DNA of 38,179 nucleotides from Spongiactinospora gelatinilytica (GTDB lineage: Bacteria > Actinomycetota > Actinomycetes > Streptosporangiales > Streptosporangiaceae). Below are positions 23,816 to 33,066 of this stretch, piece by piece. The notes under the pieces are model-generated. The model made no database searches, was not told the DNA's origin, and saw nothing but the letters and a program-made list of their open reading frames with translations. The stretch's first letter is position 1. Each line of letters starts with the position of its first letter. A program made the translations under genes and the position numbers. Where the stretch lies: positions 1 to 38,179 of the forward strand of contig NZ_POUA01000026.1 of the NCBI RefSeq assembly GCF_003236385.1, given 5' to 3'.

Positions 23816-26800
23816 ATGACCGGATCCGTGTATCTGAAGACCCTCACCCTCCGCGGTTTCAAATCCTTCGCCTCGGCCACCGCCCTGCGGTTCGAGCCCG
23901 GCATCACCTGCGTGGTGGGCCCCAACGGCTCCGGCAAGTCCAACGTGGTCGACGCGCTGGCCTGGGTGATGGGCGAGCACAGCGCCAAGTCGCTGCGCGG
24001 CGGCAAGATGGAGGACGTCATCTTCGCCGGCACCTCCTCACGCGCCCCTCTCGGCCGTGCCGAGGTCACGCTGACCATCGACAACAGCGACGGCGCGCTG
24101 CCGATCGACTACACCGAGGTCACCATCAGCCGGCTGATGTTCAGGTCCGGCCAGAGCGAGTACGCCATCAACGGCGACACCTGCCGCCTCCTCGACATCC
24201 AGGAGCTGCTCTCCGACTCCGGCATCGGCCGCGAGATGCACGTCATCGTCGGGCAGGGGCAGCTCGACGCGGTGCTGCACGCCGGTCCTGAGGACCGCAG
24301 GGCCTTCATCGAGGAGGCCGCGGGCGTGCTCAAGCACCGCAAGCGCAAGGAGAAGGCACTGCGCAAACTGGACGCGATGCAGGCCAACCTGACCCGCGTC
24401 CAAGACCTCGCCACCGAGCTGCGCCGCCAGCTCAAGCCGCTCGGCCGGCAGGCGGAGATCGCCAGGAAGGCCGCGGTCATCCAGGCCGACCTGCGGGACG
24501 CCCGGCTGCGGCTGCTGGCCGACGACGTGCTGACGTTGCGCGAGATCCTGCGCAGGGAGGCGGCCGACGAGGCCGCGGTGCAGTCCAGGCGCGCGCAGGT
24601 GGAGACCGAGCTCGCCCAGGCCCAGCTCCAGGAGAACGAGCTGGAGGCCGCCGAGCAGTCCGCGCAGCCGCGCCTGCGGGCCGCCCAGGAGACCTTCTTC
24701 GCGCTGTCCTCGCTGAAGGACCGGCTGCGCGGCCTTTCCGGGCTGGCCGCCGAACGGCACAGGAACGCCGCCGACGCCGCCTCGATCGACCGCAGGGGCC
24801 GCGACCCGGAAGACTACGAGCGCGAGGCGGCCGAGGTACGCGCCCAGGAGCAGGAGCTGGCCGAGGAGCTGGAGACCGCCCAGGAGGCCCTTGAGGCCGC
24901 GGTGGCGCGCCGGCAGGCCGCGGAGGGCGCGCTGGCCACCGAGGAGCGCAGGCTCGCCGCAGCGGCCCGCGCGGCGGCCGACCGGCGCGAGGCGCTGGCC
25001 AGGCTGCGCGGGCAGGTCGGCGCGGTGCGCAGCAGGGTCGCGGCGGCGCACGACGAGATCGGACGACTGACCCAAGGGCTCGCCGAGGCCGAGGAACGCG
25101 CCGCGCTCGCCCAGGCCGGCCACGACGCGGAGGAGAGCGGCCGGCCCGCCGCCGATCCCCGGCTCGTCGAGGAGATCGAGATCGCCGTCGCCGGGGTGGA
25201 GGCCGCCAGGGAGGCCGTCGAGGCCGCCGAGGAGGGCGTGGCGACGGCCAGGCGCGGCCTTGAGGGCCCGCGCGGGGCGCTGGCCGAGGCCCGGTCGGCG
25301 GTCGCCGCGGCGCGTGGCACAGACCAGGAGGCGCAGCGCGCCATCGCCGCGCTTCAGGCCCGCCGCGATGCCCTTGAGCTGGGCCTTTCCCAGGCGGCCG
25401 ACGGCGCGGGCGCGCTGCTCTCCGCCGGTCTGCCCGGCGTGCTCGGCCCGCTGGCCGCGGTCATGACCGTACGGCAGGGCGCGGAGGCGGCCATCGCCGC
25501 GGCGCTCGGCCCGGCCGCCGACGCGGTGGCCCTGGCCTCCCTGCCGGAGGCGATCGACGCCCTGGCCTACCTGCGATCCGGCGACGGCGGCCGGTCCACG
25601 CTGGTCATCGCCGCCGAGGCGGCGGGCGGCGAGCGTCCCGAGGTGGCGGGGGAGTGGGCGCTGGACCTGGTCGGCGCCCCTGACACGCTGCACGGGGCGC
25701 TGGCGGGCCTGCTCGGCGACGTCGTCGTGGTACCGGACCTCCCGGCGGCCCAGGCGCTCGTACAGGTCCATCCTGGGCTGCGCGCGGTGACCCGCGACGG
25801 CGACCTGGTGGGCGCGCATCTCGCGACGGGCGGATCGGCGCAGGGCAGCTCGGCGCTCCAGGTGCGGGCCGTACTGGACGAGGCGGTGGCCGACCTCGCG
25901 CGTGCGGTCGCGACCGCCGAGACCACCGCGGACGACCTCGCGGCGGCGGCCGCCGCCGAGCGGGAGGCGCAGGGCGCGGTCGAGGCCGCCGAGGTCCGCG
26001 TGGCCGAGGCCCAGGCGGGCCTGACCGGTGCGCAGGGCGGGCTGAGCGCCGCGCAGGCGGCGCTGGACGCGGTCCGGGCCAGGCAGCGGGAGTCCGACCG
26101 GCTGGCCGCCGCGGCGGCCAGCAAGCTGGCCCAGCTCGCCGCCGCGGCCGAGGCGGCGCGCGCCGAGTGCGCCCGCCTGGCGGGCGGCGTACGCGCCGCG
26201 GAGGAGGCCCGCGACCGTGAGGCCGCGGGCCTGGCCGAGCTGGAGGAACGGCTGGCCGAGGCCGAGGCGGGAGAGGAACTGGAGGCCGAGCCGACCACCG
26301 AGATCCGCGACGAGCTGGCCGCCACCTGCGAGGTCGCCAGGCAGGCCGAGATGGAGACCCGCCTGACCGTGCGCACGGCCGAGGAGCGCGTCTCCGGGAT
26401 TTCCGGCCGCGCCGACGCACTGCTGCACGCCGCCGAACGCGAACGCGCCGAACGCGCCTCCGCCGCCGCCGAACGCGCCCGCCGCAGGCGTCAGGCAGCG
26501 GTGGCGCGGTCCGTGGTGGAGGGCGCGGAACGCGCGCTGTCGGCGCTGGAGTCGTCCATCGCGCTGGCCGCGGCCGAGCGCGACGACGCCGAACAGGCCA
26601 GGGGGCAGATCGACGCCGAGCTGAAGGCGGTCCGGGTCCGGGTCAGGGAGCTGGGCGGCGAACTGGACAAACTGGTCAACCGGGCGCACGGCAGCGAGGT
26701 CGCCCGCACCGAGCAGCGGCTGCGGCTGGAGCGGATGCAGGAACGGTCGATGGAGGAGTTCGGCGTGGAGCCGGACGCGCTGGTCACGGAGTACGGCCCT

Positions 26801-27496
26801 GACGTACCGGTGCCCGCCGACCCCGAACCGGTCCCTTACGTGCGCGAGGAGCAGGAGAAGCGGGCAAAGATCGCCGAACGCCAGATGGCCCAGCTCGGGA
26901 AGGTCAACCCGCTGGCCCTGGAGGAGTTCGCCGCCCTGGAGGAACGCCACGCGTTCCTGACCTCGCAGCTCGAAGACCTCAAGAAGACCAGGCGCGACCT
27001 CATGCTCGTGGTCAAGGAAGTGGACGAACGGGTCGAACAGGTCTTCGCCGCCGCTTATGAGGACGTCGCCCGCGAGTTCGAGACGATCTTCTCCAGGGTC
27101 TTCCCCGGCGGCGAGGGCCGGCTGCTCCTCACCGACCCCGGCGACATGCTCACCACGGGCGTCGAGGTCGAGGCCCGGCCACCGGGCAAGAAGGTCAAGC
27201 GACTGTCCCTGCTGTCGGGCGGGGAACGCTCACTGACCGCGGTGGCCTTTCTGATCTCCATCTTCAAGGCGAGGCCGTCACCGTTCTACGTGATGGACGA
27301 GGTCGAGGCGGCCCTTGACGACACCAACACGCAACGCCTGCTGACGCTGTTCGAGGAATTGCGGCAAAGCTCACAACTCATCGTCATCACCCACCAAAAG
27401 CGGACGATGGAGATCGCCGACGCCCTCTACGGAGTCTCCATGCGCGGCGACGGCGTGACACAGGTCGTCAGCCAACGCCTGAGGGAGCGCGTTTGA
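23816..27496 (+). CDS. smc: Chromosome segregation ATPase SMC
   Basis: SMC (1226 aa) is the coiled-coil ATPase of the SMC-ScpAB condensin that folds and segregates the chromosome. Walker A (GPNGSGKSN, about residue 35) and GQGQLDAVL lie in the N-terminal head. Two very Ala/Glu-rich coiled-coil arms (about 170-510 and 690-1010) flank the hinge (about 530-670). The C-terminal head has the LSGGERSLTAVAFLI signature (about 1132) and FYVMDEVEAALDD (Walker B). The ATG at 23816 touches AAGGGAGGG directly; GTG at 23828, starting VYLKTLTLRGF, matches usual SMC N-termini and may be the true start, although its spacing is long. The gene ends in a repeat-rich gap. Confidence 0.96.
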   Translation: MTGSVYLKTLTLRGFKSFASATALRFEPGITCVVGPNGSGKSNVVDALAWVMGEHSAKSLRGGKMEDVIFAGTSSRAPLGRAEVTLTIDNSDGALPIDYTEVTISRLMFRSGQSEYAINGDTCRLLDIQELLSDSGIGREMHVIVGQGQLDAVLHAGPEDRRAFIEEAAGVLKHRKRKEKALRKLDAMQANLTRVQDLATELRRQLKPLGRQAEIARKAAVIQADLRDARLRLLADDVLTLREILRREAADEAAVQSRRAQVETELAQAQLQENELEAAEQSAQPRLRAAQETFFALSSLKDRLRGLSGLAAERHRNAADAASIDRRGRDPEDYEREAAEVRAQEQELAEELETAQEALEAAVARRQAAEGALATEERRLAAAARAAADRREALARLRGQVGAVRSRVAAAHDEIGRLTQGLAEAEERAALAQAGHDAEESGRPAADPRLVEEIEIAVAGVEAAREAVEAAEEGVATARRGLEGPRGALAEARSAVAAARGTDQEAQRAIAALQARRDALELGLSQAADGAGALLSAGLPGVLGPLAAVMTVRQGAEAAIAAALGPAADAVALASLPEAIDALAYLRSGDGGRSTLVIAAEAAGGERPEVAGEWALDLVGAPDTLHGALAGLLGDVVVVPDLPAAQALVQVHPGLRAVTRDGDLVGAHLATGGSAQGSSALQVRAVLDEAVADLARAVATAETTADDLAAAAAAEREAQGAVEAAEVRVAEAQAGLTGAQGGLSAAQAALDAVRARQRESDRLAAAAASKLAQLAAAAEAARAECARLAGGVRAAEEARDREAAGLAELEERLAEAEAGEELEAEPTTEIRDELAATCEVARQAEMETRLTVRTAEERVSGISGRADALLHAAERERAERASAAAERARRRRQAAVARSVVEGAERALSALESSIALAAAERDDAEQARGQIDAELKAVRVRVRELGGELDKLVNRAHGSEVARTEQRLRLERMQERSMEEFGVEPDALVTEYGPDVPVPADPEPVPYVREEQEKRAKIAERQMAQLGKVNPLALEEFAALEERHAFLTSQLEDLKKTRRDLMLVVKEVDERVEQVFAAAYEDVAREFETIFSRVFPGGEGRLLLTDPGDMLTTGVEVEARPPGKKVKRLSLLSGGERSLTAVAFLISIFKARPSPFYVMDEVEAALDDTNTQRLLTLFEELRQSSQLIVITHQKRTMEIADALYGVSMRGDGVTQVVSQRLRERV

Positions 27497-27498
27497 TT

Positions 27499-27654
27499 GC
27501 CCTCGCTCCGCTCGGGCGGGGCCCGGGCGCCTTCAAGGCCGCGCCCTCCGCTCCTCGCTCAGTCGCTCACTCGCTCGTCCCTCACTCCCTCACTCCCTCC
27601 CTCGTCGCTCCGGACACGACCGCGCCCGGTCCCGTGCGTGGTCGCGGTGGCTGC
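27499..27654 (-). repeat. Dispersed intergenic repeat, copy B (inverted)
   Basis: The reverse complement of copy A at 4909-5054, beginning just after the smc stop. The shared blocks are 27522-27538 (17 bases, identical) and 27601-27632 (30 of 32). Between them lies a diverged pyrimidine-rich tract (CTCACTC units), which is GA-rich on the other strand as in copy A. Confidence 0.8.
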
Positions 27655-27664
27655 GACTCTTTGA

Positions 27665-27711
27665 CGCTCGCTGCGCCCGCGCGGTCCCCCTGGCCACGAG
27701 CGCAGCGAGCG
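27665..27711 (+). terminator. Hairpin between repeat copies B and C
   Basis: CGCTCGCTGCGC (27665-27676) and GCGCAGCGAGCG (27700-27711) are perfect 12-base arms around a 23-base loop. It may terminate smc transcription. Confidence 0.5.
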
Positions 27712-27720
27712 CCCATAGGG

Positions 27721-27790
27721 GCGCACTTACCGCAACCACGCACGGCCTTGAAGGCGCCCGGGTCCGCGCGAGCGTAGCGAGCGCCATGAG
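27721..27790 (+). repeat. Dispersed intergenic repeat, copy C (internally deleted)
   Basis: This copy matches both ends of copy A but lacks about 75-80 internal bases: ACCACGCACGG runs straight into CCTTGAAGGCGCCCGGG (27746-27762). It ends GCGAGCGCCATGAG at 27790, the same ATG-containing end as copy A. Confidence 0.8.
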
Positions 27791-27836
27791 TACAGCGTGG
27801 CGCGCAGGGTGCCCCAAACATGCAAAACTGGCGGGC

Positions 27837-29015
27837 GTGGAAGGTTACCTCGGCATCATCGTGATCGTTGTCGTCGTCGCCCTGCTGGCGGCCGGCGGTC
27901 TCTTCCTGCTGTTCCGGCCCGGGGGCAAGGGTGTTCCCCCCGCGCCTCCGAAGCCGCCGGTGGAGGAGGAGCGCGAGGAGGAGGCGGTAAGGCCGCCCGC
28001 CGGGGAGGAGGCGGAAGGGGCCACCACCACGGTCCCGCCGCCCGCGCCCGTCGTGGTGCCGCCGCCGGTCAAGCCCGAGGTCGAGGTGCCCCCGCCGTCC
28101 GCCGGGCGGATGGTGCGGCTGCGCGCCCGGCTCGCGCGTTCTCAGAACGCGCTCGGCAAGGGTCTGCTGGAACTGCTGTCCCGGGACCGGCTCGACGACG
28201 ACGCGTGGGACGAGATCGAGGACACCCTCATCACCGCCGACGTCGGCGTGAGCCCGGCGCGGGCGATGGTCGAGGAGCTGCGTACCAAGGTCAAGGTACT
28301 CGGCACCCGCACCCATGAAGAGGCCAGGGGCCTGCTACGGGAGCAGCTGCTCGCCCAGGTCGGCCCCGACATGGACCGCACCCTGCACACCGCGCCGCAC
28401 GGCGAGCGCCCCGCCGTCGTCCTCGTCGTCGGCGTGAACGGCACCGGCAAGACCACCACCACGGGCAAGCTGGCCCGCGTGCTCATCGGCGACGGCAAGA
28501 AGGTCGTGCTCGCCGCCGCCGACACCTTCCGCGCCGCCGCCGCCGACCAGTTGCAGACCTGGGGCGAGCGGGTCGGCGCGGAGGTGGTCCGCGGTCCCGA
28601 GGGCGGCGACCCCGCCTCGGTGGCCTTCGACGCGACCGCCAAGGGCATCACCGACAAGGCCGACGTGGTGATCGTCGACACCGCCGGTCGCCTGCACACC
28701 AAGACCGGCCTGATGGACGAGCTGGGCAAGGTCAAGCGGGTCATCGAGAAGAAGGCCACGGTCGATGAGGTCCTGCTGGTGCTGGACGCCACCACCGGCC
28801 AGAACGGCATGCGCCAGGCCCAGGTGTTCGCCGAGGCCGTCGCGGTCACCGGCATCGCGCTGACGAAGCTCGACGGCACCGCCAAGGGCGGCATCGTCAT
28901 CTCCGTGCAGCGTGAGCTGGGCGTGCCGGTCAAGCTGGTCGGACTCGGCGAGGGGGCCGACGACCTGGCGCCGTTCGACCCCGAGGTTTTCGTGGACGCC
29001 CTACTGGGCGACTGA
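27837..29015 (+). CDS. ftsY: Signal recognition particle receptor FtsY
   Basis: FtsY (392 aa) is the membrane SRP receptor GTPase that docks ribosomes carrying nascent membrane proteins. It has an N-terminal membrane helix ([21 protein letters not shown]), a Pro/Glu-rich acidic linker, then the N domain and the GTPase: [15 protein letters not shown] (about residue 200), [19 protein letters not shown] and [10 protein letters not shown]. The GTG at 27837 places the membrane helix at the extreme N-terminus as in related proteins. An ATG 17 codons upstream (27786) is inside a repeat and lacks a Shine-Dalgarno. It overlaps the convergent ABC transporter gene by 15 bases. Confidence 0.95.
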   Translation: MEGYLGIIVIVVVVALLAAGGLFLLFRPGGKGVPPAPPKPPVEEEREEEAVRPPAGEEAEGATTTVPPPAPVVVPPPVKPEVEVPPPSAGRMVRLRARLARSQNALGKGLLELLSRDRLDDDAWDEIEDTLITADVGVSPARAMVEELRTKVKVLGTRTHEEARGLLREQLLAQVGPDMDRTLHTAPHGERPAVVLVVGVNGTGKTTTTGKLARVLIGDGKKVVLAAADTFRAAAADQLQTWGERVGAEVVRGPEGGDPASVAFDATAKGITDKADVVIVDTAGRLHTKTGLMDELGKVKRVIEKKATVDEVLLVLDATTGQNGMRQAQVFAEAVAVTGIALTKLDGTAKGGIVISVQRELGVPVKLVGLGEGADDLAPFDPEVFVDALLGD

Positions 29016-29804
29016 CGGCGCGCCGTGCCTGGTGCCGATCGGCACCACCAGCGGCGTACCGGCCACCGGGTCGGCGATGACCTTGGCGTCCAGCTCGAAG
29101 ACCCGCAGCAGCATCTGCTCGGTGAGCACGTCGTGCGGCGCGCCCGCGGCGACGAGCCGGCCGTCGCGCATCGCGACCAGCCGGTCGGCGTAGCGGGCGG
29201 CCAGGTTGAGGTCGTGCAGCACCATGATGATGGTCCGCCGGGCGTCGCTGTGCAGGCGGCGGATCAGTTCGAGCACCTCGACCTGGTGGGCGAGGTCGAG
29301 AAACGTGGTCGGCTCGTCCAGGAGCAGCAGGTCGGTGCCCTGGGCCAGGGCCATGGAGATCCAGGCCCGCTGCCGCTGGCCGCCGGACAGCTCGTCCAGC
29401 GGGCGTTCCGCGAGGTCCAGCAGGCCGGTCATGGACAGCGCCTTCTGGATGGCGGCCTCGTCGTCCGACGACCACTGACGGTACCAGCTCTGGTGCGGAT
29501 GGCGTCCCCTGGCCACGAGGTCGGCGACGGTCAGCCCCTCGGGCGCGGTCGGGGCCTGCGGGAGCACCCCCAGGACCTTGGCGACCTCCTTGCTCGGGAT
29601 CTTGTCGATCCGCTTGCCGTCCAGCAGCACCTCGCCGCCCGCGGGCCGCAGCAGCCGGCCGAGGGCGCGCAGCAGGGTGGACTTGCCGCAGCCGTTGGGC
29701 CCGATGATCGCGGTGATGGTGCCCGGTTCGACGCCGAGGTCGAGCCCGTCCACGACGATCCGCTCGCCGTACCCGAGCCGTACGTCCACGGCCTGAAGTC
29801 TCAT
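29001..29804 (-). CDS. Ferric-siderophore ABC transporter ATPase (FepC/FecE type)
   Basis: A 267-aa ATPase that powers siderophore uptake. Walker A is GPNGCGKST (residues 35-43), Q-loop VLPQAP, ABC signature LSGGQRQRA, Walker [13 protein letters not shown] and H-switch VLHDLN, all intact. It is the last gene of a three-gene unit with two FecCD permeases and overlaps the upstream permease by four bases. The 3' end overlaps ftsY by 15 bases in the convergent sense. The iron boxes in front of the unit indicate iron repression. Confidence 0.95.
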   Translation of the reverse strand: MRLQAVDVRLGYGERIVVDGLDLGVEPGTITAIIGPNGCGKSTLLRALGRLLRPAGGEVLLDGKRIDKIPSKEVAKVLGVLPQAPTAPEGLTVADLVARGRHPHQSWYRQWSSDDEAAIQKALSMTGLLDLAERPLDELSGGQRQRAWISMALAQGTDLLLLDEPTTFLDLAHQVEVLELIRRLHSDARRTIIMVLHDLNLAARYADRLVAMRDGRLVAAGAPHDVLTEQMLLRVFELDAKVIADPVAGTPLVVPIGTRHGAPSVAQ

Positions 29805-30859
29805 GTGCGTGCCTCCCGGCGTGCGCGGATGAGCAGGTAGACGAGGTAGGGGGCGCCGAGGACCGCGGTGACGACGCCGACGGGGAGTTCGACGGGGGAG
29901 AAGACGGTCCTGGCGACGAGGTCGGCGCCTGTGGTCAGTACGCCGCCGGCGACGGCGGAGATCACCAGCGGCGGGTGGGCGACCCCGGCGAGGCGCAGCG
30001 CGATCTGCGGGGCGGCGAGCGCGACGAACGAGATCGGTCCCGCGGAGGCGGTGGCGACGGCGGCGAGCAGCACCGCGGCGAGGATCATCAGGCTTCTGGC
30101 CAGGTTCGTCCGCACGCCGAGACCGGTCACGGTGTCGTCGCCGAACCGCAGCGCCGCCAGTGACCGCCCGCCGAACAGCGCGGCGGGGAGCAGGACGGCC
30201 AGCGCCAGCCCCACCGGCGCGACGTGCTCCCAGCCGCGCCCGTGCAGCGAGCCGCTGATCCAGGTCATGGCCCGGGTGCTGTCGTTGACGTCGCCGATGG
30301 TCAGCAGCCAGTACTTCACGTTGGTGAACACGGCCGACACGCCGATGCCGACCAGCACAAGGCGGTAGCCGTCCAGCCCGCGGCGCCAGGCCAGCAGGTA
30401 GACGGCGAGCCCGCCGAGCAGGCCGCCGCCCAGGGCCATGACGGGGACGCCCGCGCCGGCCAGCGCGCCGCTCGTCCCGCCGTACATCGTGCCGGTGGCC
30501 ACCATGACGGCGACCACGGTGACGCTCGCGCCGGTGGTCACGCCGAGGATGTCGGGGCTGGCCAGCGGGTTGCGCGCGATGGCCTGGGTGATCGCGCCCG
30601 CCATGCCGAGGGCCACGCCGACCAGCGCGCCGGTCAGGGCGCGGGGCAGCCGCAGCTCCATGATCACGAGGTTGGCAGGGCCGTCCCCGGTGACTCCGCC
30701 GATCACTTCGGCGAGGCTCATCTCCAGGTCGCCTATGCGCATGTTCAGGGCCATGAGCAAGGCCAGGGCGGCGAGGCCGAGGACGGTAACGAGTACGGCT
30801 CGCGGGCGAAGCCGCCAGGAGGCGCCGCCCAGCCGTACGGCCCGCACCAGCGTGGTCAT
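29801..30859 (-). CDS. Ferric-siderophore ABC transporter permease (FecCD family)
   Basis: A 352-aa polytopic permease with about nine or ten membrane helices. The FecCD/BtuC features are LRLPRALTGALVGVALGMAG, ITQAIARNPLASPDILGVT and the ATPase-coupling stretch with GPISFVALAAPQIALRLAG. It probably pairs with the other permease of this operon as a heterodimer (FepD/FepG-like). It begins 19 bp after that gene and overlaps the ATPase gene by four bases. Confidence 0.95.
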   Translation of the reverse strand: MTTLVRAVRLGGASWRLRPRAVLVTVLGLAALALLMALNMRIGDLEMSLAEVIGGVTGDGPANLVIMELRLPRALTGALVGVALGMAGAITQAIARNPLASPDILGVTTGASVTVVAVMVATGTMYGGTSGALAGAGVPVMALGGGLLGGLAVYLLAWRRGLDGYRLVLVGIGVSAVFTNVKYWLLTIGDVNDSTRAMTWISGSLHGRGWEHVAPVGLALAVLLPAALFGGRSLAALRFGDDTVTGLGVRTNLARSLMILAAVLLAAVATASAGPISFVALAAPQIALRLAGVAHPPLVISAVAGGVLTTGADLVARTVFSPVELPVGVVTAVLGAPYLVYLLIRARREART

Positions 30860-30878
30860 GAGCCCATCACCGCCGGGA

Positions 30879-31931
30879 TCACAGCCGGACCGGCTTCCTG
30901 CGACGGACCAGCGCGACGAAGAACGGCGCGCCGACGAGCGCGAGCACCACGCCGACCTCCAGTTCCCCCGGCCAGGCCAGCACGCGCCCGAGCACGTCGC
31001 CCGCCAGCAGCAGGGCCGCGCCGATCAGCCCCGCGTAGGGCAGCAGCCAGCGGTGGTCGGGACCGGACAGCGGCCTGGCCAGGTGCGGGACCACGAGCCC
31101 GACGAACGCGACGGCCCCGCAGGCGGCCACCGCCGCCCCGGTCAGCAGCGTGATGGCGGCGATGCCGACGGCGCGGGTGCGGGCGACGTTCTGGCCGAGG
31201 CCGCGCGCGACGTCCTCGCCCAGGGACAGCGCGTTGAGGCCGGGCGCGTTGGCCAGGGCGAGGATCAGCCCGGCCGCGACGAACGGCAGCACCTGCCAGA
31301 CGATCGAGGAGCCCCGCCCGGCGATGGACCCGGCCTGCCAGAACCGGAAGGTGTCCATGGCCCGCTCGTCCAGCAGCACGATCGTGGAGGTGAGCGCGTA
31401 GAGGAAGGCGCTGACGGCGGCCCCGGCCAGGGCGAGCGTGACCGGCGTGGGGCCGCCGCGCCCGCCGGCCATGCCGAGCGCGAACACCCCGACGCTGGCG
31501 ATGAGCGCCCCGGCCAGCCCGAACCAGATGTAGACGTACAGGCTGGACATGCCGAACACGATGATGGCCAGCACCATGGCGAACGCCGCGCCCTGGGTGA
31601 CGCCGAGCAGGCCCGGGTCGGCGAGCGGGTTGCGGGTGTGACCCTGCATGAGCGCGCCCGCGACGCCCAGCGCGATCCCGGCGATGATGCCGAGCGCGGT
31701 CCTGGGCACCCGCAGGGTGCGGATGATGATGTCGTGTTCCGTGCCGGTGGGGGCGGTGAGCGCCTGCCAGGTGTCGCCCAGCGGCACGGACTTGGCCCCG
31801 ATGGTGACGCTCAGCAGCACGGCGGCGGCCAGCGCGGCCAGCAGCGCGCCGAGGACGAGCGTGCGGCGCCGGTGTATCGCGTGGAGCGGGGTGGCCGGTC
31901 GCGCGCGGGACGGCGGCGCGGTGGTGCTCAC
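30879..31931 (-). CDS. Ferric-siderophore ABC transporter permease (FecCD family)
   Basis: A 350-aa FecCD permease, the first gene of the import operon. It carries TLRVPRTALGIIAGIALGVAG, MQGHTRNPLADPGLLGVTQG and GAVAFVGLVVPHLARPLSG, the family's conserved loops, and about nine or ten membrane helices. The GTG at 31931 has GAGGAG about eight bases upstream and is preferred over an in-frame ATG 16 codons earlier. It is divergent from the binding-protein gene; the shared 112-bp gap carries two iron boxes. Confidence 0.94.
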   Translation of the reverse strand: MSTTAPPSRARPATPLHAIHRRRTLVLGALLAALAAAVLLSVTIGAKSVPLGDTWQALTAPTGTEHDIIIRTLRVPRTALGIIAGIALGVAGALMQGHTRNPLADPGLLGVTQGAAFAMVLAIIVFGMSSLYVYIWFGLAGALIASVGVFALGMAGGRGGPTPVTLALAGAAVSAFLYALTSTIVLLDERAMDTFRFWQAGSIAGRGSSIVWQVLPFVAAGLILALANAPGLNALSLGEDVARGLGQNVARTRAVGIAAITLLTGAAVAACGAVAFVGLVVPHLARPLSGPDHRWLLPYAGLIGAALLLAGDVLGRVLAWPGELEVGVVLALVGAPFFVALVRRRKPVRL

Positions 31932-31975
31932 CCATGCTCCTCTCCGTACTGTGACGACCCCATGGAGTATGCCAG

Positions 31976-32015
31976 TCAAGGTAAGGCTAATCTCAATGAG
32001 GTTAGCCTTACCTTG
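31976..32015. promoter_or_regulatory. Double IdeR/DmdR-type iron box
   Basis: AAGGTAAGGCTAA (31978-31990) and TTAGCCTTACCTT (32002-32014) are perfect 13-base inverted arms around 11 bases. Each half, with its neighbours, resembles the IdeR consensus TWAGGTWAGSCTWACCTWA; 31997-32015 matches it at about 17 of 19 positions. A TATGTT -10 for the binding-protein gene lies at 32020-32025, so Fe-bound repressor would block both directions. Confidence 0.85.
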
Positions 32016-32043
32016 GTTTTATGTTCTACGGAGGAAACAGCCG

Positions 32044-33066
32044 ATGAGAGTGTCGCGCGCCCTGCTCGCGTGCCTGGCCGGGGCGGTGTTCGCCACCGGC
32101 CTGTCGGCATGCGGATCGAGCACCCCGCAGGCGGCGCAGCCGGCGTCCACCACCCCGTCCACCACCACCGATTCCCCGGCGTCCCCGGCCTCCTCCTACC
32201 CCCGCACGATCAAGCACGCCATGGGCGAGACGGTCATTCCGGCCCAGCCGAAACGCGTGGTGGCGCTGGACCAGAGCTTCGTCGACGCCGTGCTGAGCCT
32301 GGAGACCGAGGTCGTCGGCTTCACCACCTACCGGGCGATCGACGAGAAGCTGCCCGACTACCTCGGCACCGCGCTGCAGAAGCACGGCTCGGCGGCCAAG
32401 GCGGTGGGCACCCTGGAGGCCCCGAGCCTGGAGCAGGTCATCGCCCTCAAGCCGGACCTGATCGTCTCGGCGAAGGTTCGTCACGAGGCGCTCTACGACA
32501 AGCTCTCGAAGATCGCGCCCACCGTGTTCAGCGAGACCACCGGCGCCATCTGGAAGGACAACCTGCGGCTGATGGGCCAGGCCCTCGGCAAGGAGGACGT
32601 GGCCGACGCCAAGATCGAGCAGTACGAGGAGCGGGCCGCCGCGATCGGCGAGGCGATCGGTGAGAAGAACGGCGGGAAGCTGCCGATGGTCTCCGTCGTG
32701 CGGTTCGCCGGGGAGCCGACCGTCCGGCTTTACGTGGAGAAGTCCTACTCCGGCGTCGTGCTGAAGGACGTCGGCCTCCCGCGCCCCGCCGACCAGCCCA
32801 CCAGCGACCAGATCGCGGTGAACATCAGCCAGGAGAACATCGCCCAGCTCGACGCCGACCACATCTTCGTGGCGGTCTACCCCGACCCGGCCGTCGACGA
32901 GATCAAGCAGAAGTTCGAGGGCAACCCGCTGTGGGGCCGGCTCAAGGGCAAGAAGCACGAGGTCTCCGACCTGACCTGGATGAGCGCGGTGGGCCTGCTG
33001 GGCGCCGGCGCGATGCTGGACGACCTGGCCACCACCTTCGGAGTGGACCCGGCCACTACCGGCTGA
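32044..33066 (+). CDS. Iron-siderophore-binding lipoprotein
   Basis: A 340-aa extracytoplasmic solute-binding lipoprotein. Its signal peptide ends in lipobox LSAC (Cys23), followed by a Ser/Thr/Pro linker. The Peripla_BP_2/FepB-like fold starts at [16 protein letters not shown], with [18 protein letters not shown] and a typical C-terminal lobe ([19 protein letters not shown]). It delivers ferric siderophore to the divergent permease-ATPase system. GGAGGA lies eight bases upstream of the ATG. The stop codon overlaps the convergent cds1-like gene by 11 bases. The siderophore itself cannot be inferred; no biosynthetic genes are nearby. Confidence 0.95.
   Translation: MRVSRALLACLAGAVFATGLSACGSSTPQAAQPASTTPSTTTDSPASPASSYPRTIKHAMGETVIPAQPKRVVALDQSFVDAVLSLETEVVGFTTYRAIDEKLPDYLGTALQKHGSAAKAVGTLEAPSLEQVIALKPDLIVSAKVRHEALYDKLSKIAPTVFSETTGAIWKDNLRLMGQALGKEDVADAKIEQYEERAAAIGEAIGEKNGGKLPMVSVVRFAGEPTVRLYVEKSYSGVVLKDVGLPRPADQPTSDQIAVNISQENIAQLDADHIFVAVYPDPAVDEIKQKFEGNPLWGRLKGKKHEVSDLTWMSAVGLLGAGAMLDDLATTFGVDPATTG

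Larger units (their letters stand above)
27497..27836. other. Repeat-rich smc-ftsY gap
   Basis: 340 bp with no gene. It holds an inverted copy (B) and a shortened direct copy (C) of the dispersed repeat, plus a hairpin between them. No ordinary promoter for ftsY is clear; AAAACT at 27824-27829 is seven bases before the GTG. Confidence 0.6.

Noticed and set aside
24038-26950. Open frame of 970 codons antisense to smc
   Set aside because: Its Gly/Leu/Arg/Gln-rich product mirrors the Ala/Glu-rich coiled coils of SMC; a coding shadow.
27499-27790. Insertion sequence between smc and ftsY
   Set aside because: No transposase frame and no clear terminal inverted repeats with target duplications; only short non-coding repeats.
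30438-32663. Long plus-strand open frame across the permease genes and iron boxes
   Set aside because: It crosses a regulatory region and two real genes; the product is Arg/Gly/Ala-rich and featureless.
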